From NCBI RefSeq assembly GCF_003014715.1, contig NZ_PYAV01000001.1, forward strand, positions 186,001 to 250,000: DNA of 64,000 nt, given 5' to 3'. Below are positions 1-8,422 of the stretch, piece by piece (positions within the stretch are counted from its first letter, which is position 1; each line of letters starts with the position of its first letter). The stretch comes from Salsuginibacillus halophilus. Its GTDB lineage: Bacteria > Bacillota > Bacilli > Bacillales > Marinococcaceae. The translations under genes and the position numbers were made by a program. Under the pieces are notes generated by a model, which made no database searches, had not been told where the DNA came from, and saw only the letters and a program-made list of their open reading frames with translations.

Positions 1-83
1 TTAAATCAGTAGAGGTGCTGCACATGACGCCAATGGAGGCACTTGAGAAAATTCAAGCGTGGCAGAAACGCTTAAATGAATAA
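1..83 (+). CDS. mutS: DNA mismatch repair protein MutS, C-terminal end only
   Basis: The window opens inside a gene. From base 3 the frame reads about 26 residues (KSVEVLHMTPMEALEKI...) to a TAA at 81-83. The pattern of a short helix beginning with 'MTPMEAL' is typical of the extreme C-terminus of bacterial MutS. mutL follows 15 bases later with its own ribosome site, the usual mutSL operon order. Only the tail is present, so the call rests mostly on position. Confidence 0.8.
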   Translation, partial: KSVEVLHMTPMEALEKIQAWQKRLNE

Positions 84-98
84 ACAGGAGGTACCGGC

Positions 99-1961
99 GT
101 GGGACACATTCAACTTTTAAATGACCAATTAACAAACAAAATTGCTGCAGGGGAAGTTGTTGAGCGGCCGGCCTCAGTTGTGAAAGAGCTTGTAGAAAAT
201 GCAGTGGATGCAGGAAGCACTCAAATTGAAATCGAAGCTGAAGAAGCAGGCTTATCTTTCATCCGAGTTACCGATAACGGACATGGCATGGATGAAAATG
301 ATGCGAAGCAGGCGGTATTTCGGCATGCAACGAGTAAAATCGCGACTGAAGATGATTTGTTCTCGATACAAACCCTCGGCTTTCGCGGTGAAGCACTACC
401 GAGTATTGCCTCAGTTGCCCGGTTGGAGCTCGAAACAGGCACCGGCGATGGTCCTGGCATGCATTTCGCCTATCAGGGCGGCCATCTCATTGCCGAATCT
501 AAAACACAAGCCCGTCAAGGTACAACAATCGCGGTGCACGAGCTGTTTTTTAATACACCGGCACGGCTAAAGCATATGAAAACGATCAATACTGAACTCG
601 GACGGATGACAGATGTTGTAAACCGTATGGCGTTGGCCCATCCGAATATATCGTTTCTTTTCACGCATAACGGGCGCCGCATCTTATTTACGAACGGTTA
701 TAACGATCTGCAGACGGTGATTGCCTCGATTTACGGGCGGCAAACAGCAAAAAAAATGGTTACGGTTGAAAAGAATACGGCAGATTACAGCATTTATGGG
801 TTTGTTGGTCTCCCTGAAGTTTACCGGGCATCAAGAAATTATATTTCAGCTGTGATTAACGGCCGCTACGTGCAGCATATCCCGCTTGCGAGAGCTGTTG
901 AAAAGGCTTATCATACGCTGCTTCCGATCGGTAAATATCCTGTCGTTGTTCTTCATATTACAATGGATCCTGTGCTTGTTGATGTGAATGTTCATCCAGC
1001 AAAGCTTGATGTAAGGCTGAGTAAAGAGGAAGAACTGCTCGAATCAATTACAGAAGCGGTAGGCGCTGCTTTAAAAAAAGAACGGTTAATTCCTGATACC
1101 GGTGCACAAGCAGCAAAAGAAAAAGCAGCAAATGCAAAGCAGATTCCTTTGTCGTTCCCTCAAACTGCAGCAAAGACAGAAGAAGTGTTTGAAGAAACGT
1201 CAGAAGCCATGCACCATCAAATAAGTCACGTCTACGAGTCACCAGCAGAAATCCGGCCAGCCGGTGAGTCAGCTGGATCAAGTGTAGATGGATTTACAAG
1301 TGAGGCAGAAAAAGTAACCACACCAACTACTGCAACAACGGAGCCAAGTTCCGAGGATCGTGAAACAGCTGCACCAGACGTGCCGCATATGGAGCCAATC
1401 GGTCAGCTGCATGGTACTTACATTTTAGCTCAGAATGAAGATGGATTATTTATGATTGATCAACACGCGGCAGAAGAACGGCTGAAATATGAGTGGTTTA
1501 AAAAGAAAACGGCAGAAGTCACCCCGCATGTTCAAGAGCTCCTAATGCCGTTAACGTTGGAGCTAAGCCCAGATGAAGCAGCATTAGTTGAAGATAAACA
1601 AGCCCCACTTGAAGAAGTCGGTGTCTTTTTGGAGCGCTTTGGTACACATACGTACCGGGTGCGGGCAACCCCTGTCTGGTTCCCAGAAGGTGATGAAAAA
1701 TCTGTTATCCAGGAAATTCTTGAGCACATGAAAAACCGGCGGGAAGTGCATGTTGGTGAGCTGAAAGATGAAGCAGCGATGATGATGGCCTGTAAAGCAG
1801 CTATTAAAGCAAACCGTCACTTAAGGACAGATGAGATGCTCGCGTTAATTCAAGATTTACAAGCGTGTGAGGACCCATATACATGCCCGCACGGTCGTCC
1901 GATCATTATTCATTTTTCAACGTATGATATGGAAAAAATGTTTAAACGGGTCATGAATTAA
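99..1961 (+). CDS. mutL: DNA mismatch repair protein MutL
   Basis: MutL couples mismatch recognition by MutS to strand incision. The N-terminal GHKL ATPase motifs are visible: [17 protein letters not shown] and [10 protein letters not shown] within the first 105 residues. A low-complexity linker follows (about residues 345-430). The C-terminal dimerisation/endonuclease domain has [24 protein letters not shown] and [11 protein letters not shown], the metal-binding motifs of MutL proteins with endonuclease activity, as in bacteria lacking MutH. The start is GTG at 99, preceded by AGGAGG. Length (620 aa) is normal for Bacillus. Confidence 0.97.
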   Translation: MGHIQLLNDQLTNKIAAGEVVERPASVVKELVENAVDAGSTQIEIEAEEAGLSFIRVTDNGHGMDENDAKQAVFRHATSKIATEDDLFSIQTLGFRGEALPSIASVARLELETGTGDGPGMHFAYQGGHLIAESKTQARQGTTIAVHELFFNTPARLKHMKTINTELGRMTDVVNRMALAHPNISFLFTHNGRRILFTNGYNDLQTVIASIYGRQTAKKMVTVEKNTADYSIYGFVGLPEVYRASRNYISAVINGRYVQHIPLARAVEKAYHTLLPIGKYPVVVLHITMDPVLVDVNVHPAKLDVRLSKEEELLESITEAVGAALKKERLIPDTGAQAAKEKAANAKQIPLSFPQTAAKTEEVFEETSEAMHHQISHVYESPAEIRPAGESAGSSVDGFTSEAEKVTTPTTATTEPSSEDRETAAPDVPHMEPIGQLHGTYILAQNEDGLFMIDQHAAEERLKYEWFKKKTAEVTPHVQELLMPLTLELSPDEAALVEDKQAPLEEVGVFLERFGTHTYRVRATPVWFPEGDEKSVIQEILEHMKNRREVHVGELKDEAAMMMACKAAIKANRHLRTDEMLALIQDLQACEDPYTCPHGRPIIIHFSTYDMEKMFKRVMN

Positions 1962-2158
1962 TGAGCAATTCATATCGCTTAACCTTGCAAAACGGGTTTT
2001 CGAAAGGAAAGCTGAGCCAACTGCCCGGGGTGGTTTTCAACTTATCCCAAACCCGTGCAATTGTTAACAAATCGTCACATGATGAGCGCCACCATGTATT
2101 TTTGCAAATGATATAATATCGACAGAAAATCAACCTTAATCAAATGGAGCGTGAAATC

Positions 2159-2269
2159 ATGACAGGACTTGAACTCGTATCCGTCTTAGGAATATCCTTT
2201 TTTGCCATCTTTATAAGCGTCCTTATGGCTTTTGTAATGATGAAACAGTCGGAATTTGACAAAGAATAA
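2159..2269 (+). CDS. Small single-span membrane protein, 36 aa
   Basis: This short ORF begins at ATG 2159 after TGGAGCG and encodes MTGLELVSVLGISFFAIFIS followed by a short tail ending MKQSEFDKE. About 20 hydrophobic residues form one membrane helix with a charged C-terminus. A TATAAT hexamer at 2112-2117 lies upstream and a strong terminator lies directly downstream, so it looks like a stand-alone transcription unit between mutL and the methyltransferase gene. I do not recognise the family; the function is unknown. Confidence 0.55.
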   Translation: MTGLELVSVLGISFFAIFISVLMAFVMMKQSEFDKE

Positions 2270-2281
2270 ATGAATGAAAGC

Positions 2282-2315
2282 CGGGGGTCAGGTTTTACCT
2301 GATCCCCGTTTTTTC
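2282..2315 (+). terminator. Rho-independent terminator after the 36-aa ORF
   Basis: A GC-rich inverted repeat (CGGGGGTCAGG / CCTGATCCCCG) around a TTTTA loop is followed by six T residues. It separates the small membrane-protein gene from the methyltransferase gene. Confidence 0.85.
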
Positions 2316-2331
2316 GCAGGCGGTGAAGGCT

Positions 2332-3111
2332 ATGATTGTAACCACAACCCGTAAAGCAAAGCACGCCCTCGGTCCTGAAGCAGAGCAGACAGCGAGGCAG
2401 CGAGGCTGGTGTTATGTGCCGCGCGATAAGCAGTCCGTACCGGATCTTCTGACAAGCGATGAAGAGGTGCTTGTGTTATCAAATGCAAGAGATATGTTGT
2501 ATCACCCTCATGCACCGGATGATCCTTTCTTTTTTCATCCATCGATGGCTTGGCTGCGCCGGCATGAATTAAAACATGATCCACTTACGCTTGCTGCACA
2601 AGCTGAAGAAGGGATGAGTGTTCTTGATGCCACGCTCGGACTTGGAGCAGACAGTATTCTGTTCAGCATGCTCACAGGTCGCTCCGGTCAAGTAACAAGT
2701 TTAGAAATTAATGCCGGGGTAGCGGAAGTGGTGGCCCGCGGCTTGCAGAAGGAAGTAACAAAAGATCAGGAGTTTAATGAAGCGATGCGGCGAATTTGTG
2801 TTAAAGCAAAGTCTTATGAAACATATATCATGTCGCTTCCGGAGAATGCATTTGATATTATTTATTTTGATCCGATGTTTGAACAAAGTTATGAAACGTC
2901 AGCTTCAATTCAACCGCTAAAAGTGTATGCTGAGTTTTCGCCACTTAATGAAACGGTGCTTCGTCATGCCTGCCGGGCAGCCCAGCACCGGGTTGTGTTA
3001 AAAGATCGGGCGGACAGTCCTCGCTTTCAGCAACTTGGGATTACAAATGTACTTCATACAAACCGAGCTGTTCGTTATGGATGGATTGATGTTAGGGGGT
3101 CTAGGTTGTGA
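2332..3111 (+). CDS. Class I SAM-dependent methyltransferase (RsmJ-like)
   Basis: The protein has a SAM-binding motif I, VLDATLGLGADS (about residue 97), and an acidic motif at TSLEINAGV. DIIYFDPMFEQ (about residue 181) resembles the catalytic D-P-M-[FY] of the RsmJ/DUF548 group of 16S rRNA methyltransferases. The substrate cannot be read from sequence. An upstream in-frame GTG at 2323 is possible, but the AGGCGG at 2317-2322 fits ATG 2332 better. The 3' end overlaps miaA by 4 bases, so the two are probably co-translated. Confidence 0.75.
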   Translation: MIVTTTRKAKHALGPEAEQTARQRGWCYVPRDKQSVPDLLTSDEEVLVLSNARDMLYHPHAPDDPFFFHPSMAWLRRHELKHDPLTLAAQAEEGMSVLDATLGLGADSILFSMLTGRSGQVTSLEINAGVAEVVARGLQKEVTKDQEFNEAMRRICVKAKSYETYIMSLPENAFDIIYFDPMFEQSYETSASIQPLKVYAEFSPLNETVLRHACRAAQHRVVLKDRADSPRFQQLGITNVLHTNRAVRYGWIDVRGSRL

Positions 3112-4046
3112 AGGACGTGGTTATTGTTGCCGGTCCAACGGCTGTAGGTAAAACCGATGCAGGAGTTGTTTTAGCAAAAACGTTTGGTGGAGAAGTCATT
3201 AATGGTGATGCACTTCAAGTTTATCAAGGCTTAAATATCGGAACGGCAAAAATTACAACAGCCGAAATGAAGGGTGTCAGTCACCATTTAATTGATATTA
3301 AAACCCCGGATGACGGCTTTACAGCGGCAGAGTTTCAAACCCGGGCACAAACTCTCATTCACGACTTACATGCAAAACAAAAGCTTCCAATCATTGTAGG
3401 CGGTACAGGTTTATACATTAAAGGAATTACGAAAAACTTATCTTTTAGAGGTACAGAAGCAGATGAAGGGTACCGTCAAGAACTTACAAAGCAAGCTGAA
3501 ACATACGGTATCGAGGTATTGTATGAACAATTAAAGCTAGAAGCGCCTGAACTTGCCAAACATATCCATCCAAATAATGAGCACCGCATTATTCGTGCCC
3601 TTGAAGTTGCAAAAAATGCGCCGGAAGAACTTCCGGCTTTTGGCGAAGACGTCGAGCCTGAACCTGATTACAACCCGATTGTCATTGGTTTAACAATGGA
3701 GCGAAGTAAGCTGTATGAACGAATTAACCTGCGGGTGGATCAAATGATTGAATCCGGGCTTGTTGAGGAAGTTCGCCGCCTGCTTGATGAAGGGTATCGA
3801 TACGCACCAGCAATGAAAGCAATTGGTTATAAAGAGCTGGTTATGTATTTAGATGGTGAACTTACGTTAACTGAAGCTGCAGAGCTTGTGAAGAAAAATA
3901 CCCGTCGGTTTGCAAAACGTCAGTTAACTTGGTTTCGAAACAAAGAAGAAGTGGTATGGATTGATGTTACTGATTTGCCGAAAGCGGAAGTTCATGAAAG
4001 AATTGTACGTACGGTGCAGGAAAAACGAAATCTACCATCGAATTAA
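3108..4046 (+). CDS. miaA: tRNA dimethylallyltransferase MiaA
   Basis: MiaA transfers the dimethylallyl group to N6 of A37 in tRNAs that read UNN codons. The P-loop AGPTAVGKTD is at residues 8-17. INGDALQVYQGLNIGTAK and LPIIVGGTGLYIKG are the substrate-binding signatures, and the C-terminal KKNTRRFAKRQLTWFRN is typical. The start is GTG at 3108, overlapping the end of the upstream methyltransferase gene. hfq follows, as in Bacillus and Escherichia. Confidence 0.96.
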   Translation: MKDVVIVAGPTAVGKTDAGVVLAKTFGGEVINGDALQVYQGLNIGTAKITTAEMKGVSHHLIDIKTPDDGFTAAEFQTRAQTLIHDLHAKQKLPIIVGGTGLYIKGITKNLSFRGTEADEGYRQELTKQAETYGIEVLYEQLKLEAPELAKHIHPNNEHRIIRALEVAKNAPEELPAFGEDVEPEPDYNPIVIGLTMERSKLYERINLRVDQMIESGLVEEVRRLLDEGYRYAPAMKAIGYKELVMYLDGELTLTEAAELVKKNTRRFAKRQLTWFRNKEEVVWIDVTDLPKAEVHERIVRTVQEKRNLPSN

Positions 4047-4079
4047 CTACAGTGACGAAAGAAGAGGGGGCAGCAACAT

Positions 4080-4322
4080 ATGAAACAGTCCGTAAACATT
4101 CAAGATCAGTATTTAAACACCTTGCGTAAAGAAAACATCCCAGTAACAATGTTCTTGCTTAATGGGTTTCAGCTCCGTGGCTACGTGAAAGCTTTTGACA
4201 ATTTCACCGTTTTGCTCGACACGGACGGGAAACAACAGCTCATTTACAAACATGCAATTTCTACTTTTGCACCGCAGCGGAACGTCACGCTTCAGCTGGA
4301 CCAAAATGCGCCTGCAGAGTAG
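4080..4322 (+). CDS. hfq: RNA chaperone Hfq
   Basis: Hfq forms a hexameric Sm-like ring that helps small RNAs pair with mRNAs. At 80 aa it has Sm1 ([25 protein letters not shown]) and Sm2 ([12 protein letters not shown]), with Y-K-H conserved in the RNA-binding face. The C-terminus is short, as in other Firmicutes. GGGGGC precedes the ATG at 4080. Confidence 0.97.
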   Translation: MKQSVNIQDQYLNTLRKENIPVTMFLLNGFQLRGYVKAFDNFTVLLDTDGKQQLIYKHAISTFAPQRNVTLQLDQNAPAE

Positions 4323-4343
4323 AAGGTAAAACGCTGAAAAATA

Positions 4344-4373
4344 AAAACCAGGCAGGTGCTGCTGTCTGGTTTT
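4344..4373 (+). terminator. Rho-independent terminator after hfq
   Basis: The inverted repeat AAAACCAG.CAG / CTG.CTGGTTTT ends in a T-rich tract and closes the miaA-hfq unit before the acyl-CoA synthetase gene. Confidence 0.8.
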
Positions 4374-4440
4374 ATTCTCGTTTTTGTTGTCGAAATAATT
4401 CGTCAAATGAAATGAACTTTAAATAAAGGGGAGTTGTGCC

Positions 4441-6027
4441 GTGGAAACAAATGAATTGCTTGCGCCAGCGAAGTATAACATTACTGAAGAAATTGAAGCT
4501 TACGCAAATCATACAAACCAAGCAGCAGTCCATTGGAAGTCTGAAGCAGGAGATGAATACGTATGGACGTATCCGGAGCTCATTCATCGTATGAATCAGT
4601 ACGCGAATGTTTTAACAGCTCACGGCCTTGAAAAAGGGGACCGTGTTTTAATTATCATTCCACGCCTGCCGGAAGCTTACGCTTTGTATGCAGCTTGCTT
4701 AAAAGCAGGGATTATTGCCATCCCATGTTCGGAAATGCTTCGGGCGAAAGATTTAATCTACCGTGCCGTACATGCAGAAGCAAAAGCAGTTGTCGCTTAC
4801 CATACAGCTGCATTAGAAGTTGAAGAAGCTGCAAAAGAAGTGGAGATTCCGCTACATTTTACTGTTGGGGAATCTAAAGCAGGTTGGTTGGCTCTAGATG
4901 AACTTGCAGCGTCAGCCGCAAATGTTTATGCAGGTGCTGACACAGCTGAAAGCGATATTGCTTTTATTTCTTATACATCAGGTACAACCGGACAACCAAA
5001 AGGGGTGGTGCATACACATGGCTGGGGTTATGCGCACATTCGCACCGCAGCAAAAAACTGGCTTGATGTACGTGAAGGAGATAAAGTTTGGGCGACCGCG
5101 GCGCCTGGCTGGCAGAAATGGTTATGGAGTCCGTTTTTATCTACAGTGATGCTCGGGGCAACCGCTTTTGTTTATCACGGAAAGTTTGAGCCGCATACGT
5201 ATTTAAAGCTGCTTGAAACTGAAGAAATTAATGTTCTTTGCTGCACACCGACAGAGTACCGGTTAATGGCAAAAGTAGATGGTCTTAAAAATTACAACCC
5301 TTCAGCTTTACGCAGTACAGTTTCAGCCGGTGAGCCGTTAAATCGACCGGTGATTGAGGCTTTTAAAGATGCGTTTCAAGTGGATGTTCGTGATGGTTAC
5401 GGACAAACTGAGAATACGCTCCTTGTAGGTACTTTAACGGATATGACGATCAAACCGGGCTCTATGGGGCGGCCGACCCCGGGAAATGATGTAGAAATTA
5501 TTAATGAGGACGGCGAGCCTGTTCAAACAGGTGAGATTGGTGACATTGCCGTTCATAAAACAGCGCCTGCTTTATTCCAATATTACTACCGGGATCCTGA
5601 ACGTACGAAAGCAACGTTTCGAGGGGACTGGTATTTAACCGGGGATCTTGCTTCAAAAGATGAGGATGGGTATTTCTGGTTTGAAGGCCGCAGTGATGAT
5701 ATTATCATCAGCTCAGGCTATACGATTGGACCATTTGAAGTAGAAGATGCGCTAACAAAGCATGATGCGGTGAAAGAATGTGCTGTTGTTGCTGCGCCTG
5801 ATGAAGTGCGGGGCAATATTGTAAAGGCTTTCGTTGTGCTGCAGGATGGTTATGAAAACGAAGATGAAGAAGCACTCACAAAAGACTTACAAACGCATAC
5901 AAAAGCGTTAACCGCGCCGTACAAGTACCCGCGCAAGATTGAGTACATTCAAGAACTGCCAAAAACAACCTCTGGAAAAACGCGCCGGATTGAGCTCCGC
6001 AGCCGCGAAACGTCTACAAATAAATAA
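4441..6027 (+). CDS. Acyl-CoA synthetase (MbcS-like, AMP-forming)
   Basis: This 528-residue member of the ANL adenylating superfamily activates a short- or branched-chain carboxylate to acyl-CoA by way of acyl-AMP. Visible motifs are the P-loop-like YTSGTTGQPKGVVHTHGW (about residue 179), GYGQTEN, YLTGDLASKDEDGYFWFEGRSDDII and the C-terminal catalytic lysine in PKTTSGKTRRIEL. Length and motifs fit the medium/branched-chain synthetase MbcS (YtcI) of Bacillus. The start is GTG at 4441 after GGGGAG. The gene ends just before a hairpin that also marks the left edge of a repeat element. Confidence 0.85.
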   Translation: METNELLAPAKYNITEEIEAYANHTNQAAVHWKSEAGDEYVWTYPELIHRMNQYANVLTAHGLEKGDRVLIIIPRLPEAYALYAACLKAGIIAIPCSEMLRAKDLIYRAVHAEAKAVVAYHTAALEVEEAAKEVEIPLHFTVGESKAGWLALDELAASAANVYAGADTAESDIAFISYTSGTTGQPKGVVHTHGWGYAHIRTAAKNWLDVREGDKVWATAAPGWQKWLWSPFLSTVMLGATAFVYHGKFEPHTYLKLLETEEINVLCCTPTEYRLMAKVDGLKNYNPSALRSTVSAGEPLNRPVIEAFKDAFQVDVRDGYGQTENTLLVGTLTDMTIKPGSMGRPTPGNDVEIINEDGEPVQTGEIGDIAVHKTAPALFQYYYRDPERTKATFRGDWYLTGDLASKDEDGYFWFEGRSDDIIISSGYTIGPFEVEDALTKHDAVKECAVVAAPDEVRGNIVKAFVVLQDGYENEDEEALTKDLQTHTKALTAPYKYPRKIEYIQELPKTTSGKTRRIELRSRETSTNK

Positions 6028-6029
6028 TG

Positions 6030-6067
6030 AAATAACGCCTCAAGTTGAAAAACTTGAGGCGTTATTT
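6030..6067. terminator. Left copy of a duplicated bidirectional terminator hairpin
   Basis: A perfect palindrome has 17-base arms (AAATAACGCCTCAAGTT and its complement) around GAAA. It starts three bases after the acyl-CoA synthetase stop codon. The identical 38 bases recur at 6669-6706. As a palindrome with A and T tails it can terminate on both strands, which fits the convergent genes on either side. Confidence 0.85.
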
Positions 6068-6668
6068 CAACGTGTAGACAAACTACACAACTTAACATTA
6101 ACTCACAACTTACGGATCCAACCGCCGCGGACTTCCCTATTAAGAGGCAAAACCGGATCATGAACATAACCTTCACCTTCACCTCAGACGGACGCTTTCC
6201 CGAGGGCTTGGCTTCAGCTAACTTTTTCGATTGAATTCCATTCGAAAAAGTGGATCTTCAGCCTGCGCTTGATCCTCTGGGAGTCGCCGTCTTTTGTTTC
6301 GGTTACTTGTTCGTTAACGGATCATTAAGGATTTCCATTGGATATGGTTCGCTTGATCGCTCATGAAGTGTCATGATGAAATTGATTCATGTAGCTTGAT
6401 CAAAAGGCTCTCTGCAATTCATGACCAGCAAATGACGCAAGGCTGACGAGCATCGGCGGCGACGCCACCAAAAACAGCGCGTGCCGAAAATCCCGCAGGC
6501 AGTGACTTTCTGCTGAGAAGTTGAGGCTGTGACGGGGGCTAAGAAGACACGGTGAGATCAAGCTTTAGCGTAGATCAAACCGATGTCGCACTTGTGCCCT
6601 TGCGGGTGCAAGCGTCCGCCGAAAAGCGACGTCAGCCTCCGCTTTTCTTGAAAGTTTTCTACAGCAAT
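6068..6668 (+). repeat. Non-coding interspersed repeat, copy A, nested between duplicated terminators
   Basis: This 601-base stretch without a credible gene matches 29440-29875 over most of its length. Shared blocks include CCCGAGGGCTTGGCTTCAGC, GATCCTCTGGGAGTCGCCGT, TATGGTTCGCTTGATCG, AATTCATGACCA and GAAAAGCGACGTCAG. Its ends are inverted repeats related to TGTAGACAAACT. A perfect copy of the local terminator flanks each end. Compared with copy B it has an extra 135 bases bounded by direct repeats GCCGAAAA (6483-6490 and 6618-6625). It carries no transposase, so any movement would have to be driven in trans. Confidence 0.75.
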
Positions 6669-6706
6669 AAATAACGCCTCAAGTTGAAAAACTTGAGGCG
6701 TTATTT
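6669..6706. terminator. Right copy of the duplicated terminator hairpin
   Basis: These 38 bases are identical to 6030-6067. They overlap the last two bases of the minus-strand recombinase-like gene and would terminate it. Confidence 0.85.
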
Positions 6707-7685
6707 ATTGGCTTTTGGCGCCGACATAATTTAAGTGTCGTTCAAGGGCGAGGCTTGACTGCAAACCAAGTTTTGTCTCAAGCATTTCTGGTGATGTTCC
6801 CTTTTCAAGCTCACGGATAATAAACGTATGGCGTAAATGCTGTGCCGTTAAACCAGAGCGCAGCCCGGCGCGTTTCATTTCTTCACGAATCATCTTTTGA
6901 ATCGCGACTTCACTTAACTGCTTTGGCGCATCAGCTTCATAGTTCCAACGGTATGTTTGACGCTGGAAATCAAAAGCGACCCACAAAGGATCGCCACGGC
7001 CGGGTTTTGGACGCACCGGCTCAGGGATAGCATTGACATACGTATTGAGTTCACGTTGGTGTGATTTTGTAAGGACAATTTCTCGTGTTTCTGTATGCGC
7101 AGTACCGACAGAGAGTGTGCCTTGTCCAAGGTTAATGTGATCACGTCCGAGCTGCGACAATTCCTGCATCTGCAGGCCGTAGTAGCGGAACAACTTTAAC
7201 ATGATTAAGTTACGTGGGGCTAACAATGGCCGCACTTGCTGCTGACGTTCACTTAACCCGTTCTTCCCCTCAACACTTTCAAGCAGTTGCTGCATCTCTT
7301 TTTCACTCACAAGCTGCTCCGGCGTCAGCTCATTCCAAACCGGTTCATTTAAAGATGTATAGGCCACCGGGTTGATCGCAATCTCTTTTTGTTCACGTAA
7401 GTATAAAAAATATTGATTTAGCACAGTATGGATCCGTTTTAATGTACGTAGTTGGTAGTTGCGGCTGTGGCGGAGATGTTCAAAAAAATGTTCTGTTTCT
7501 TCTCCTGTGAGTGCCTTTGGTATCTCAACGGCTGAATCGTATCCTGCAGCGCGTAAATAATGATAAAAATCAGCTAAATCATAAGCGTATCTTCGTAAAG
7601 TTGCGTTTGTTTTCCCATCATCATGTAAACGATCTAGAAACTGTAAGGCAGGCGGCGGCAATTCAAAGTCACGCGGGTAGCTCAA
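6705..7685 (-). CDS. Tyrosine-recombinase-fold protein with a degenerate active site
   Basis: This 326-aa protein has the two-domain layout of phage-type integrases: an N-terminal SAM-like DNA-binding domain (about residues 10-105) and a C-terminal catalytic fold. Aligned by eye with XerD, box I reads YYGLQMQEL where family members have GLR.SEL, so the first catalytic arginine is glutamine. In box II, AQHLRHTF keeps the second arginine but has Q at the usual histidine. LGLQSS replaces LGHSS, and the nucleophilic tyrosine position reads HLNYVG rather than IYTH. It is intact as an ORF but probably not a normal recombinase. It may be a DNA-binding protein derived from one. Confidence 0.7.
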   Translation of the reverse strand: MSYPRDFELPPPALQFLDRLHDDGKTNATLRRYAYDLADFYHYLRAAGYDSAVEIPKALTGEETEHFFEHLRHSRNYQLRTLKRIHTVLNQYFLYLREQKEIAINPVAYTSLNEPVWNELTPEQLVSEKEMQQLLESVEGKNGLSERQQQVRPLLAPRNLIMLKLFRYYGLQMQELSQLGRDHINLGQGTLSVGTAHTETREIVLTKSHQRELNTYVNAIPEPVRPKPGRGDPLWVAFDFQRQTYRWNYEADAPKQLSEVAIQKMIREEMKRAGLRSGLTAQHLRHTFIIRELEKGTSPEMLETKLGLQSSLALERHLNYVGAKSQ

Positions 7686-7819
7686 AAAACATCCTCCTTC
7701 TTTTGTAATTAGAACGTTTGTTTCGTTTAGTATATCATGCAGTGTGCAAGTTGTGTCACAAGAGCCTAGGCTTTTGCGTAAACTACATCAAGATTTGTAT
7801 AGGTGAGGAGGCGTTTCAC

Positions 7820-8380
7820 ATGGCAATCCCCCGGCAGCCTGCGCAGGCAAGAATTCAAGTGACATTCAATCAAGAAGAAGATCGGCACCAGCCGGAAACT
7901 CATGTGTTAAAAGAGCACTACGTTTTGCAGAAACTTGAACAGAGAGCTGCGTCGCTTATCGGGCTGAATGAATGGAAAACGGTGCTCAGGCAGGTTTATG
8001 CCTGGCTGCACATTCGTAAGCAGCGTCAGGCAGAAGGACTTGTTCAAGAAAATCAAACGTTGCACATGATTTTTACTGGTCAGCCCGGCACCGGCAAAAC
8101 AACTGCTGCGCGCATGATGGGTGAGTTGTTTTACGATATGGGCGCGTTATCGAAAGGTCATGTGATCGAGGCAGAGCGGGCGGATATTGTTGGTGAATAC
8201 ATCGGTCAAACGGCACAAAAAACAAGAGAGCTTATCAAACAGGCAGATGGCGGTATTTTATTCATTGATGAAGCGTATGCTTTGGCACGCGGAGGGGAAA
8301 AAGATTTTGGTAAGGAAGCGGTCGACACGTTAGTGAAGACCATCGTAACAAAAGGCCCTCATCAATGCCGGAAAGGTTGA
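7820..8380 (+). CDS. spoVK: SpoVK, 5' part (interrupted by an intervening element)
   Basis: SpoVK is a mother-cell AAA ATPase (CbxX/CfqX type) needed for spore maturation in Bacillus subtilis. This half starts at ATG 7820 after GAGGAGG and carries Walker A (GQPGTGKTT) and Walker B (GGILFIDEAYAL). The true frame runs to the codon AAG at 8336-8338 (residue 173). Beyond that it reads 13 foreign residues to a TGA inside the element. The sensor and arginine-finger regions are missing here and are encoded from 10976. Deleting 8339-10975 rejoins the frame exactly. The position, between the hfq region and hflX, is that of spoVK in Bacillus. Confidence 0.9.
   Translation: MAIPRQPAQARIQVTFNQEEDRHQPETHVLKEHYVLQKLEQRAASLIGLNEWKTVLRQVYAWLHIRKQRQAEGLVQENQTLHMIFTGQPGTGKTTAARMMGELFYDMGALSKGHVIEAERADIVGEYIGQTAQKTRELIKQADGGILFIDEAYALARGGEKDFGKEAVDTLVKTIVTKGPHQCRKG
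8333..8350 (+). other. Left attachment junction (attL) of the spoVK element
   Basis: The sequence changes from spoVK coding (...TTAGTGAAG) to element sequence (ACCATCGTAAC...). The shared core with the right junction is AAG at 8336-8338. ATCGTAAC at 8342-8349 is the inverted partner of GTTACGAT at 10961-10968. Exact crossover bases cannot be fixed by eye within the 3-base core. Confidence 0.75.
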
Positions 8381-8422
8381 ATCGTGCTAAAATACAAACA
8401 GTATAGAAAGGGAGTGAAAGTT

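Noticed and set aside
6068-6668. OLE RNA or another known large bacterial ncRNA
   Set aside because: No associated partner gene is present, length and neighbourhood do not fit, and the sequence is a dispersed repeat with inverted ends.
6705-7685. The tyrosine-recombinase-like gene as the integrase of the spoVK element
   Set aside because: It lies outside the element on the opposite strand, its active site is degraded, and the element has its own serine recombinase.
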